DNA of 64,000 nt. Source: Legionella impletisoli. GTDB taxonomy: Bacteria; Pseudomonadota; Gammaproteobacteria; Legionellales; Legionellaceae. The stretch lies in NCBI RefSeq assembly GCF_900639875.1, contig NZ_CAAAIA010000005.1, forward strand, positions 2,501 through 66,500. Reading direction: 5' to 3'. This document shows, in pieces, positions 18,840 to 27,424 of this stretch (its first letter is position 1; each line of letters starts with the position of its first letter). Below the pieces are notes generated by a model. It ran no database searches. It worked only from the letters and a program-made list of their open reading frames with translations, and had not been told where the DNA came from. Position numbers and translations under genes: made by a program.

Positions 18840-19586
18840 ATGATGCACTTTGGCATCATCAGCATACTGCCAGACATGTTTTCCTGTCTACAGTATGGAA
18901 TAACTGGTCGGGCTCTTGAGCAAGGTTTGGTGCACCTGGCGTGCTACAACCCAAGAGACTGGGCAAATAAGCCGTATCGTCAAATTGATGATAAGCCTTA
19001 TGGCGGCGGCCCAGGTATGGTCATGATGTATGAACCGCTAGCAAAAACCATACAGCACGCTCATACCAAACTTCCGGCTAATTGTCGGACGATATATTTA
19101 AGCCCGCAGGGCAAGACCCTGGCGCAGCATGAGTTAAATCAAATTGCAGAACGCCAAGAGTCTTTACTGTTTATTGCTGGACGCTACGAAGGGATCGATG
19201 AGCGAATCATAACTCAGTACATAGATGAAGAATGGTCGCTCGGTGATTTTGTTTTAAGTGGCGGGGAACTGGCCGCGATGGTATATATCGATGCCATTAC
19301 CCGCTTATTGCCAGGAAGCCTGGGACATAACGAGTCTGCTGCACAAGACTCCTTTATGAATGGACTGCTGGATTATCCGCACTTCACCAGGCCCGCTGAG
19401 ATTTGCGGCATGAAAGTGCCGGAAGTATTACTCAGTGGAAACCATCGCGATATTGAGCGCTGGCGAAGAAAACAGGCTTTAGGAAAAACATGGCTTAAAC
19501 GGCCAGATTTGTTAAACCAGTTGCAATTAAGTACCACGGACCAAGCGTTACTTGATGAATTTAGAAGCGAACACGGTGAATTCTGA
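18840..19586 (+). CDS. trmD: tRNA (guanine-N1)-methyltransferase TrmD
   Basis: Makes m1G37 in tRNA and prevents frameshifting. The 248-residue SPOUT enzyme shows DDKPYGGGPGMVMMYEPLA, IYLSPQGKTLAQ, GRYEGIDERII and the knot motif EWSLGDFVLSGGELAAMV, all diagnostic. The ATG pair at 18840/18843 sits 3 nt after the rimM stop with GAGG inside the end of rimM. Nothing unusual was noted. Confidence 0.98.
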   Translation: MMHFGIISILPDMFSCLQYGITGRALEQGLVHLACYNPRDWANKPYRQIDDKPYGGGPGMVMMYEPLAKTIQHAHTKLPANCRTIYLSPQGKTLAQHELNQIAERQESLLFIAGRYEGIDERIITQYIDEEWSLGDFVLSGGELAAMVYIDAITRLLPGSLGHNESAAQDSFMNGLLDYPHFTRPAEICGMKVPEVLLSGNHRDIERWRRKQALGKTWLKRPDLLNQLQLSTTDQALLDEFRSEHGEF

Positions 19587-19631
19587 AGGATTCATTTGAA
19601 GCCATAAGTAACACCGATTTTAGGAGTGACC

Positions 19632-19994
19632 ATGACAAATATTATTGATGAACTCAATGCTCTGCAAATGCAAGGCAAAGAAATCCCTGAGTTTAATCCA
19701 GGGGATACCGTGCTTGTGCAAGTTAAGGTTAAAGAGGGGAACCGCGAGCGTTTACAGGCTTTCGAAGGCATTGTGATTGCAAAGCGTAACCGCGGCTTAA
19801 ATTCTGCGTTTACCGTTCGAAAAATATCTCACAACGTGGGGGTAGAACGTGTCTTCCAAACTTATAGCCCTGTAGTGGCTAGTATTACGGTTAAACGCCG
19901 TGGTGACGTACGTCGTGCTAAGTTATATTACTTACGTAACTTGGCAGGCCGTGCTGCACGTATTAAAGAGAAGTTAGCGGCTAAGAAAGACTAA
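19632..19994 (+). CDS. rplS: 50S ribosomal protein L19
   Basis: Large-subunit ribosomal protein at the subunit interface, 120 residues from the ATG at 19632, which is preceded by TAGGAG. A GTG two codons upstream (19626) is less likely. Motifs include [40 protein letters not shown] and [11 protein letters not shown]. It is the last gene of the rpsP operon, with ogt starting only 5 nt after its stop. Confidence 0.97.
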   Translation: MTNIIDELNALQMQGKEIPEFNPGDTVLVQVKVKEGNRERLQAFEGIVIAKRNRGLNSAFTVRKISHNVGVERVFQTYSPVVASITVKRRGDVRRAKLYYLRNLAGRAARIKEKLAAKKD

Positions 19995-19999
19995 TAGCG

Positions 20000-20509
20000 A
20001 TGCAGCTCATCGTGTCTAAGTTCACAACACCAATCGGCGTGTTGACTATTATTCACGATGAGCAACACATTCATCAGTCTTATTTCTGTAATGACGTTAT
20101 ACCAGAGCCATACCGCTCTGACATAAACCCATCCGATACCGTTCATCACATCGATGGCACTTCGACGCCTTATACCGTAAAAATCGCTACAGAACTCTCA
20201 CACTATTTTGAAAATCCCAACCATCGTTTTCAATTACGGCTTAAACCGCAAGGAACGAATTATCAAAAACAGGTATGGAATAGCTTACTAGTGATCCCTT
20301 CTGGTAGAACGATGACTTATGGCGAATTGGCTCATAAATTACAAACCAGCCCCCGGGCCATTGGCCAAGCCTGCAAAAAAAATCCTCTCACTTTATTCAT
20401 TCCTTGTCATCGTGTCATTGGAAAAACCAATATAGGCGGCTACATGGGCCGGCAAGATGCCTTGAGCTATAAACACGCCTTATTAACACATGAAGGGTTA
20501 ATATTCTAA
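20000..20509 (+). CDS. ogt: Methylated-DNA-protein cysteine methyltransferase
   Basis: Suicide repair enzyme that removes O6-alkyl groups from guanine. At 169 residues it has an N-terminal ribonuclease-like domain and a C-terminal active-site domain with SGRTMTYGELAHKL, SPRAIGQACKKNPL and the acceptor motif FIPCHRVIGKTNIGGY, where the cysteine of PCHR is the methyl acceptor. It begins 5 nt after rplS, so it is likely read from the rpsP operon; this linkage is not universal. Confidence 0.93.
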   Translation: MQLIVSKFTTPIGVLTIIHDEQHIHQSYFCNDVIPEPYRSDINPSDTVHHIDGTSTPYTVKIATELSHYFENPNHRFQLRLKPQGTNYQKQVWNSLLVIPSGRTMTYGELAHKLQTSPRAIGQACKKNPLTLFIPCHRVIGKTNIGGYMGRQDALSYKHALLTHEGLIF

Positions 20510-20654
20510 TTAAGCTTTATCCTCAAACTTACATACCCTCACACCTACACCCGGCTCGATCCCCACAAACCTACGTTCCTGTCTCTTCGACACATCGTTG
20601 AAAACCCAGTCCAACGCTACTCTTCAACATTCCATGACTTATCCACGGAATCCA

Positions 20655-20703
20655 GTACTGTGCTAAAACACTGGACCCCGCTGTCGAGCCGCGGGGCGTA
20701 GGC
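20655..20703 (+). repeat. Dispersed hairpin plus GTAGG repeat
   Basis: CCCCGC and GCGGGG can pair around TGTCGAGCC and are followed by CGTAGGC. The left part TACTGTGCTAAAACACTG is shared, with one change, by a copy near 23509. It lies in the 573-bp stretch 20510-21082, which holds this unit and the adjacent array but no gene I can support. Confidence 0.55.
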
Positions 20704-20750
20704 AGAGATGCTATCAAAAGACAGGACTTATTCGAGGTATCCACCTACAC

Positions 20751-20950
20751 ACCTCCGACTTACTCTAACCCCCACCAACCTACCCCGACTTACTCTAACC
20801 CTCACCAACCTACCCCGACTTGCTCTAACCCCCACCAACCTACCCCGACTTACTCTAACCCCCACCAACCTACCCCGACTTACTCTAACCCCCACCAACC
20901 TACCCCGACTTGCTCTAACCCTCACCAACCTACCCCGACTTGTTCGGGGT
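20751..20950. repeat. Tandem array of 30-bp units ending in a full palindrome
   Basis: Six exact-period 30-bp units start at 20751, 20781, 20811, 20841, 20871 and 20901, each CCCCGACTT-[A/G]CTCTAACC-type sequence followed by CCACCAACCTA. A terminal half unit is CCCCGACTTGTTCGGGG, a perfect 6-bp palindrome. Internal units keep only the left arm of that hairpin, so the array seems to have grown from a hairpin-bearing end unit. On the minus strand the hairpin is followed by GTAGG. Long frames through this block on both strands are products of the 30-bp periodicity, not genes. Confidence 0.9.
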
Positions 20951-21082
20951 ATCTACAAGCACCTAGTAACAGCGTGTCGAAACTTGCAGTCAAAGCCAAT
21001 ACATGATCAAGTCCTGGACTCACTAAAGAATTCTTAATAGAAGTCGATACTCATTACAATAACAAGAATAACTGGAGTGGAT

Positions 21083-21379
21083 ATGAACAATCGGGTGATT
21101 ATTCTCGTTTTAGCCTTATTGCCCTTAGGAAGTGCATTTGCAAGTTGCGATATCACTCGTTTTCGCTGGGAATGTGATATCCCCGTCCAGGTTAAACCCA
21201 AATCAAGCGCACATTCTTTAATTTATTGTGGAAATATTCCTTTATATGTGACAAAACCCCAGTATGAACTCATAGCCCGTTATCAGCGTGCGAACATTAA
21301 TATGATTTTGACTGTAAATGGAGAGTACATCGATAGTCCTTGTGTCCCCGCAGGCCGATATGGTCCACAATACTTCTAG
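21083..21379 (+). CDS. Small secreted cysteine-containing protein
   Basis: A 98-residue protein of unknown function. Its signal peptide ([17 protein letters not shown]) is clear, and the mature part of about 75 residues has four cysteines (SCDI, ECDI, YCGN, PCVP), enough for two disulfides in the periplasm. The ATG at 21083 has GGAG 6 nt upstream; a GTG at 21077 is in frame but less likely. It is convergent with the second vgrG gene, ending 9 nt before that gene's stop. I see no catalytic motif. A T6SS-related role through its neighbour is possible but unsupported. Confidence 0.7.
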   Translation: MNNRVIILVLALLPLGSAFASCDITRFRWECDIPVQVKPKSSAHSLIYCGNIPLYVTKPQYELIARYQRANINMILTVNGEYIDSPCVPAGRYGPQYF

Positions 21380-21388
21380 GGTCTGCCT

Positions 21389-23425
21389 CTAATTCGATAA
21401 AGGCACGAAGGAACTCAAAACTAAGGCTTCAATTCCTTGATTTTTTAGAATAGTTTGGGCATTAAAAATAATGTGTGGCGCTTGAAATTGAATAAAACCC
21501 TGATGAAGACTTAATTGTGAGGCATTATTTTGAATGACGAGATGCTGCTGTGAGGTTAAGGTCAGCTGATGACCAGAATTTATCTCAGCGGCATGAGCAT
21601 GTAAGGTGATCCCGCAGCCTTCTATTGCCATGATAGGGCTTATAAATTCGATTGTCTTCGTACTACTTAAGGCAACTAGACCTTCCATACACTGAGCTAA
21701 CCAATCCTGCTCGGCTTGCATGGTGATTCGTTTTGCATTGAATGTAAAAGTTTTAAGCGTTGTAAAACTCATATCCGTTTTCGCATTCAATAAAGCGGTT
21801 TCACTTTGTAATGTTACATTAGCCCCAGAATGTAACATCATCTCGTTCATGGCTTCCAAGTCTAAACCGCCTAAGCTTTTGGCCAGAACGCTCTCCTCTT
21901 CACCCTGTTTTGTCATCCATAGACCATGTTGCTTATCCTGAGTATATAGGGCGCATTGCTGCGTTTGCTCGGTATCCACAAACGCCATGGTTGCACCAGA
22001 AGAATTGCGAATTAGTGATTGGGTACGGTTTGCTTCTGTAACTGGGGAACGTTGTTTGGGATCGGGTAACACCCCCATAATAATGGGTTTATCTAATCGA
22101 TTATAAAGACATGCCAGTACCACACGCGCTCCAGGTTTCAAAGGAAAATGCATGCCAGAATGCGCTCCAGCAACTGGCTGCAATTGTCGAACTGGATGGC
22201 TAATCAACGGTGTATGGTCTAACGAATCAAGCAAGCGTTTAACCCGGTATCGTCCTTGTTCATCAAGCAATGTTTGGTTTTTATTGTCGCCATAGATTTC
22301 TGCTAAGGTTAAGGATGGTAAGGCAACCATTATAGATTGCATTAATCCCGGCGGTGGCTCACCATGAATTTCATGTTGCCAAGGCATCACCGTGTCCGGT
22401 TGAGGCAGAAGATAGTTGCGCTCTGATGTAATTAAATAGGCGGTGGTTTTAGCAGGGTGCGAGAAATTAGACTCTGAACCATCCATACTCGCACATACAT
22501 TGAGGACACGAAACGAACGGTTTAAAATTGGTGCAGGATGATTTGTGATCATGACACGATCACCCGCCTGAAGCGCTAAACCAACAACTTCAGTTTTTAC
22601 CCATTCTCGTTGCCAATCGAGCTGATGTTGCAATTGGTTTGCATAACGCACACAGTCTTCTTGACTCTCAAACCCGATTGGATAATTTAAATGAAGCGAG
22701 CCATGCCCAACAATAGAAGTCTGATTGGTTGTTTGATGATGAAATACCACATCTGGGTTTCCTTCTTGGCTGCCTTTCAAGCAAATCATTTCGGGAAGTT
22801 TGACTTGCCAATAACGAATGGAAGTCATGGTGTTTTTGCTATTGACCAAGCCATTTCCTGGATTAAAGACAAGCTCATGGCATTCTTCATGATACGCATC
22901 ATTCGTAAAGTGTAAGCGGGCTTCATGCTGGTCGTGACGATAATAAAAAACGATCCCATGCATCATGCAAACATGCAGTAAAAAATCATAATCACTTACA
23001 TCTCCTTGGACGGTGTAGGGCAATCGGTATTCAAGATTTTTCAGATTAAACTTTGCTTTAATATGATTGGTTTTACAAATAGCTTGTAGAATTTCAACTG
23101 GACTTTGATCTATAAATACAGCATGGTTAGCCGCATGCCTTAAGCGATGAAGCGAAGAGGCTAGTTGAAGTTTAAAATGCGCTTCACCACGATCGCTCAC
23201 CTCCTGTTCTAAGCTCACCAACTCCCCATGATAAACCGCGGAAGTATCAACCACATGAACCGTACAGTTTCGAAAATGACGAATGTCCAAGAAAGAGTGG
23301 GTTACACCGGTCAAAATAATGGTATAAGGAGAATTTAAGCCTAAATGAATCATCTGCATCGATTGGCAAAGCAAAATATGACCATTAAGACCTTCCACCT
23401 TCACTGGCGAGCGTGCTTGCTGCAT
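21389..23425 (-). CDS. vgrG: Type VI secretion spike protein VgrG
   Basis: A 678-residue VgrG without an effector extension. The gp27-like part contains LPYTVQGDVSDYDFLLHVCM and IVFYYRHD. The OB/gp5 part contains DEQGRYRVKRLLDSLDHT, then AGAHSGMHFPLKPGARVVL and DKPIIMGVLPDP. A C-terminal beta-helix with short repeating strands (SSTKTIEFISPIMAIEG, HLVIQNNASQLSLHQG) ends the protein. It is the puncturing tip of a contractile injection machine. The gene stands alone with no Hcp, PAAR or effector gene beside it. It is distinct in sequence from the VgrG-hydrolase at 7.7 kb, so it is not a recent duplicate. Confidence 0.9.
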   Translation of the reverse strand: MQQARSPVKVEGLNGHILLCQSMQMIHLGLNSPYTIILTGVTHSFLDIRHFRNCTVHVVDTSAVYHGELVSLEQEVSDRGEAHFKLQLASSLHRLRHAANHAVFIDQSPVEILQAICKTNHIKAKFNLKNLEYRLPYTVQGDVSDYDFLLHVCMMHGIVFYYRHDQHEARLHFTNDAYHEECHELVFNPGNGLVNSKNTMTSIRYWQVKLPEMICLKGSQEGNPDVVFHHQTTNQTSIVGHGSLHLNYPIGFESQEDCVRYANQLQHQLDWQREWVKTEVVGLALQAGDRVMITNHPAPILNRSFRVLNVCASMDGSESNFSHPAKTTAYLITSERNYLLPQPDTVMPWQHEIHGEPPPGLMQSIMVALPSLTLAEIYGDNKNQTLLDEQGRYRVKRLLDSLDHTPLISHPVRQLQPVAGAHSGMHFPLKPGARVVLACLYNRLDKPIIMGVLPDPKQRSPVTEANRTQSLIRNSSGATMAFVDTEQTQQCALYTQDKQHGLWMTKQGEEESVLAKSLGGLDLEAMNEMMLHSGANVTLQSETALLNAKTDMSFTTLKTFTFNAKRITMQAEQDWLAQCMEGLVALSSTKTIEFISPIMAIEGCGITLHAHAAEINSGHQLTLTSQQHLVIQNNASQLSLHQGFIQFQAPHIIFNAQTILKNQGIEALVLSSFVPLSN

Positions 23426-23508
23426 GCTTTATTCCATTTAGAGAGGACTTTTAGGGGATTTGATATTAAAAAATTCATTACTGAAATACAAGGGTCTTTA
23501 CTTCATCG

Positions 23509-23560
23509 GTACTGCGCTAAAACACTGAGCCACTCGGTCAAGCCATGCGGCGTAGGCTTA
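23509..23560 (+). repeat. Dispersed hairpin/GTAGG repeat, degenerate copy
   Basis: TACTGCGCTAAAACACTGAG, then CACTCGGTCAAGCCATGCGG, then CGTAGGCTT matches the unit at 20655 in its left and right parts, while the hairpin arms are decayed. It lies in the 317-bp intergenic stretch 23426-23742 together with a MITE fragment; no gene is seen there. Confidence 0.5.
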
Positions 23561-23584
23561 AGATGTGTTAATGAGACAGGCATA

Positions 23585-23639
23585 AAGCAAGGCAAGTAGG
23601 CTAAAAAAGCGTGTAATGTTCAAAAAATTAGATGCATTT
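23585..23639 (+). mobile_element. MITE-like element, copy B (right end only)
   Basis: The segment AAAGCAAGGCAAGTAGGCT, then AAAAAAGCGTGTAATGTTC and the end ATTAGATGCATTT, matches the right halves of the copies at 16.3 and 44.2 kb. I find no left terminal repeat, so this is a truncated copy, possibly joined to the repeat at 23509. Confidence 0.6.
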
Positions 23640-23742
23640 GCCCAATATTGAACCCTAAGAAAACTTGCTATTGTGCCCATTCAACCGCAAAATAACATGC
23701 AATTGCCATTTTTCTCCGCTCTGAATAGGAACACCAGTCACG

Positions 23743-24681
23743 ATGGATTCTCTCCAAGACAAAGAATATGCTTTGGAAATACGGCAGCTTTATAAAACCT
23801 ACGCAAATGGCATCGAAGCGTTAAAAGGGATTGATTTAACCGTTAAATCTGGCGATTTTTTTGCCTTACTCGGCGCCAATGGCGCTGGAAAATCAACCAC
23901 CATCGGTTTAATTGCGACGTTGTTAACCAAAACCGCCGGGACCATTCGAATTAATGGCTATAATCTTGATACTCAAACTGAACAAGCCAAATCGTGTTTG
24001 GGGCTAGTGCCCCAAGAATTTAATTTAAATATTTTTGAAACGTGTGAACAAATCTTATTAAATCAGGCCGGCTACTACGGGATTACAAGACAAGAAGCCA
24101 CCCCTATAGCTGAATCGCTTTTGCGTCAATTGGGTTTGTGGGAAAAAAGAAAGTCCATCGTACGGCATTTATCAGGTGGTATGAAACGACGATTAATGAT
24201 TGCTCGCGCACTCATTCATAAACCTAAGGTCCTGATTTTAGATGAGCCAACGGCGGGTGTAGACATTGAAATTCGACGAAGCATGTGGGACTTTTTAACC
24301 CAGAAAAATGCGGAAGGTACTACGATTATTTTAACCACCCATTATCTTGAAGAAGCCGAGCAATTATGTAAAAACATTGCCATCATTGCTCAGGGAGAAA
24401 TTATTGCTAATACGTCGATGAGTGCGTTATTACAAAGTCTTCATCATCAAACATTTGTATTCAATACCCTTGAACCCTTTGACGAATTGCCCACCCTAGC
24501 GTCTTTTGATGCGCTTAAACTGGGTAATGACACATTCGAGCTTCGAATGGATAATCGATATTCGTTAAACGATGTGTTCACCGTATTGTCAGAACACGGG
24601 CTTAAAATACGAAGTATGCGCAATAAAACCAATCGACTAGAAGAATTATTTTTGGATCTGATTAAACATGATCATCAATAA
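23743..24681 (+). CDS. ABC transporter ATP-binding protein (YadG type)
   Basis: A 312-residue ATPase of an ABC-2 exporter. It shows Walker A LGANGAGKSTTI, a Q-loop (LVPQEFN), signature LSGGMKRRLMIARAL, Walker B VLILDEPTAGVD and the H-loop LTTHYLEEAEQ. A C-terminal extension of about 90 residues follows. It overlaps the permease gene by 14 nt, so the pair is translationally coupled, as in yadGH. Substrate is unknown. Confidence 0.93.
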   Translation: MDSLQDKEYALEIRQLYKTYANGIEALKGIDLTVKSGDFFALLGANGAGKSTTIGLIATLLTKTAGTIRINGYNLDTQTEQAKSCLGLVPQEFNLNIFETCEQILLNQAGYYGITRQEATPIAESLLRQLGLWEKRKSIVRHLSGGMKRRLMIARALIHKPKVLILDEPTAGVDIEIRRSMWDFLTQKNAEGTTIILTTHYLEEAEQLCKNIAIIAQGEIIANTSMSALLQSLHHQTFVFNTLEPFDELPTLASFDALKLGNDTFELRMDNRYSLNDVFTVLSEHGLKIRSMRNKTNRLEELFLDLIKHDHQ

Positions 24682-25441
24682 GCAAGCCATCGCAGTATAT
24701 ACCCTAGTGCGGCGTGAAATGGTTCGTATGTTTCGCATTGCATCCCAGGTGTTTTTACCCCCGGTAATCACAACTTTATTGTACTTTTTAATTTTTGGAG
24801 CCGTCATCGGTGATCGAATTGGACCGATTGAAGAAGTAAGTTATTCGCTATTTATTGCTCCAGGATTAATCATGATGTCGGTCATTACGAACGCTTATGC
24901 CAATGTGTCTAACTCGCTTTTTAGTATCCGATTTCAAAAAAACATTGAAGAGATGCTCATTAGCCCTATGCATTATAGTTTGCTGTTATTAGGGTTTACC
25001 CTGGGTGGGATCTTGCGTGGCATGATTGTGGCATTGCTCGTTTATATAGTTTCATTTTTTTTTGTTGATTTGGATTTCTACCATCTACCCTTAACTCTGC
25101 TGGTTGTGATCTTGGTTTCTGGATTATTTTCTTTAGCTGGTTTCACCAATGCCATGTTGGCTCGCAATTTTGACGACGTAGCCATTGTCCCCACGTTTAT
25201 CCTAGCTCCATTAACCTATTTAGGTGGCGTATTTTATGGGGTGGGTATGTTGTCTCCTTTTTGGCAAAAACTCACTTATTTAAATCCAATTTTTTATATG
25301 GTTAACGCGTTACGTACCGTTATGATTGGCACAGAGGAAGTGAGTTTATTTACAGCCTTAGGCATTATTGGTGCTTTAATAATTGGATTGATGTTATTAA
25401 ATTTAGTGCTATTGAAAAAAGGGGTAGGAATTAGAGATTAA
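24668..25441 (+). CDS. ABC-2 type permease (YadH type)
   Basis: A 257-residue inner-membrane permease with about six membrane segments, for example FLPPVITTLLYFLIFGAVIG, SYSLFIAPGLIMMSVITNAY, FTLGGILRGMIVALLVYIV and IIGALIIGLMLLNLVLL. The family region LAPLTYLGGVFYGVGMLSPFW is clear. It starts inside the ATPase gene. The 254 bp after it contain a weak CTTAGT/ACTAAG dyad and no gene. Confidence 0.93.
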   Translation: MIINKQAIAVYTLVRREMVRMFRIASQVFLPPVITTLLYFLIFGAVIGDRIGPIEEVSYSLFIAPGLIMMSVITNAYANVSNSLFSIRFQKNIEEMLISPMHYSLLLLGFTLGGILRGMIVALLVYIVSFFFVDLDFYHLPLTLLVVILVSGLFSLAGFTNAMLARNFDDVAIVPTFILAPLTYLGGVFYGVGMLSPFWQKLTYLNPIFYMVNALRTVMIGTEEVSLFTALGIIGALIIGLMLLNLVLLKKGVGIRD

Positions 25442-25695
25442 AAAAAATAGACAGCAGAATTGAATCAGTCCTAGTAGCCTAGGTGGATGCCTCTGGAATG
25501 CTTTAGGCTTCTTAGTTTTACTAAGCTTGCACACCACATTCTCTATCTGGCTTCCAATTTGATAATGTTGGCTGTTCAATTTCTTGCTGCCTATCTGTTC
25601 TTAATAATAGTTTATCTTGCTTTGTGATTCCACCTTCAACGTCTCTTTTTTTGCAAAGTTTGTGTTAAGTTTGGGAGGCATGTTTAATGCGCGTG

Positions 25696-26718
25696 TTATT
25701 TTTTTATAAAACCAATGGCTTTTAAGCGCTCTTCCAAATTTGGATGCGTTGAAAACGCGTTGTTGAATGATTTGACGGGGTCCAAATCAGACGGGTCGAA
25801 GAGATAAGAAGCTTGACGCAATTGCTCATGTGCGGTTTGACCGTATGCTTCGGCATATTCTTCTGCATTTTCTTGATGGTCCTGATTAATTTTAATTAAT
25901 GCCCGGGCCATCGGCTCATTATCACGCATTAACTCCACCGAGCCAGAATCGGCCATGTATTCACGGGTACGACTTAAAAAGAGTGCTAATACGACCGTAA
26001 TAAGAGGCAAAATGTATCTTAATGCGATAATCACAAATACCAGACGATTATCCTGTCGTCGATTATTTCGATTGAAAATCACTGAGTAAAATAATAGATC
26101 GATGACAATCAGTAAAATATTACTTAATACAACAACCATTAACGTTAATTTAATATCATGATGGCGAATATGGCTTAATTCATGGGCCATAACCGCTTGC
26201 ATTTCCGCTCTATCAAGCTTCTCCATAAGCCCACGCGTAATAGCTACCATCGCCGACTTCTCACTATACCCGCTTGCAAAGGCATTCATGTAATTCGCTT
26301 CAATCAGATACACTTTAGGCATATAACGAAGTCCAGCAGAGACTTTCATTTCTTCGACCACATTATACAATTGTTTTTCTTTTAACGTGGTGGCGGTATC
26401 TGGTGTAATTTCGCGCGATTCGGTTCCTAATAGCATAATGCGATCATACATGGCATAGGTAATTAAAAGAGAAATGGCGCCTATCCCTGCCATAATTAAG
26501 GTGGCGTATGGGATAAAACGAAAGGTAATTAGAGCGAAAAGGCATTGACTAATCGAAGCGTTAGGGTACTCCGCTTGGAGAATAAACACATCAGCGATTA
26601 AGCCCACTCCGATATAAATAGCCAAAAACGTTAAAATCACATAGCGCGTTTTACGCTCATTTTTTCGAAGCGCTTCTCGCCAATCGGCTGTCGTTGCATG
26701 ATAATCCGATAAACCCAT
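25696..26718 (-). CDS. M48 family membrane zinc metalloprotease (HtpX-like)
   Basis: A 340-residue membrane protease. Two membrane segments lie at the N-terminus (YVILTFLAIYIGVGLIADVF and FIPYATLIMAGIGAISLLIT). The zinc motif HELSH sits in VMAHELSHIRHHDIKL, the third ligand in TREYMADSGSVELM, and two more hydrophobic segments lie between them. The ending (STHPNLEERLKAIGF) is typical of HtpX-type proteins. It lies 16 nt after a LemA gene, a common pairing. It may act in membrane-protein quality control; substrates are unknown. Confidence 0.92.
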   Translation of the reverse strand: MGLSDYHATTADWREALRKNERKTRYVILTFLAIYIGVGLIADVFILQAEYPNASISQCLFALITFRFIPYATLIMAGIGAISLLITYAMYDRIMLLGTESREITPDTATTLKEKQLYNVVEEMKVSAGLRYMPKVYLIEANYMNAFASGYSEKSAMVAITRGLMEKLDRAEMQAVMAHELSHIRHHDIKLTLMVVVLSNILLIVIDLLFYSVIFNRNNRRQDNRLVFVIIALRYILPLITVVLALFLSRTREYMADSGSVELMRDNEPMARALIKINQDHQENAEEYAEAYGQTAHEQLRQASYLFDPSDLDPVKSFNNAFSTHPNLEERLKAIGFIKK

Positions 26719-26734
26719 GGTTTAGCCTGCAAAG

Positions 26735-27316
26735 TTATAGTTTAACGGTATAATCTTCCCGAGCTTGGATTTGATCTTCTGGTAATGACCAATAGGTAAA
26801 ATCTTTATCCAGTTTTGAGGGGAAAATACTCACCACCATGGATTCAAAAAATGATTTTTTCTTAGCATTATATCGCTCCAGGCTGTCGTTATAGGCCTGT
26901 TTTGCATAGGATAATTTATTCTCCGTATTGACAATCTCTTCTTGGAGTTGAATTACGTTTTGACTGGCTTTTAAATCTGGGTATTGTTCAAAAACCACAT
27001 TCAAACCCGAAGCTATGCGTGAGATCCCTTCTTCAGCAGCAATTCGTTCCTTTTCATTCCCTGCTTCTTTAGCCGCCTCAGCTTTATTACGCAGTGCCAC
27101 TACGTCTTTGAGCGTGGTTTTTTCATAATCCATGTATTTTTTCACGGACTCAATTAAAGATTGAAACACCTTAAACCGGCGATCCAACTGAATATCAATC
27201 TGGCGTTTGTTATTATTAATGGCCTCAATTAAAGAAATGAGCTTGTTATAGACACCAATAATCCAGAAAAATATAAGAACAACGATAATTAATACTGCGA
27301 TTAGAAAGGTACTCAT
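26735..27316 (-). CDS. lemA: LemA family protein
   Basis: A 193-residue protein with an N-terminal membrane anchor (TFLIAVLIIVVLIFFWIIGV) and the long LemA helical domain: YNKLISLIEAINNNKRQIDI, LDRRFKVFQSLIESVKKY and the family pattern YPDLKASQNVIQLQEEIVNT with ENKLSYAKQAYND. Function is not well defined, but LemA genes frequently precede M48 proteases, as here, suggesting they act together. The repeat array at 27.4 kb lies directly upstream. Confidence 0.93.
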   Translation of the reverse strand: MSTFLIAVLIIVVLIFFWIIGVYNKLISLIEAINNNKRQIDIQLDRRFKVFQSLIESVKKYMDYEKTTLKDVVALRNKAEAAKEAGNEKERIAAEEGISRIASGLNVVFEQYPDLKASQNVIQLQEEIVNTENKLSYAKQAYNDSLERYNAKKKSFFESMVVSIFPSKLDKDFTYWSLPEDQIQAREDYTVKL

Positions 27317-27424
27317 GATTATATTTCCTTAAGATATTATAAGTTAAGTAATAAACCTAAAGCATTGAAAATGCAAACAAATAAGACATTTGATTTTAAC
27401 CTGACATTCTTCGATTTTGACCGT

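Noticed and set aside
20708-21037. Proline/leucine-rich repetitive protein
   Set aside because: It is produced by a 30-bp tandem repeat, which keeps any frame open; frames are open on both strands through the block, and there is no ribosome site or recognisable domain.
25442-25695. tRNA or small RNA gene after the ABC permease
   Set aside because: I looked for cloverleaf arms and a CCA-end pattern and found none; only a short CTTAGT/ACTAAG dyad is present.
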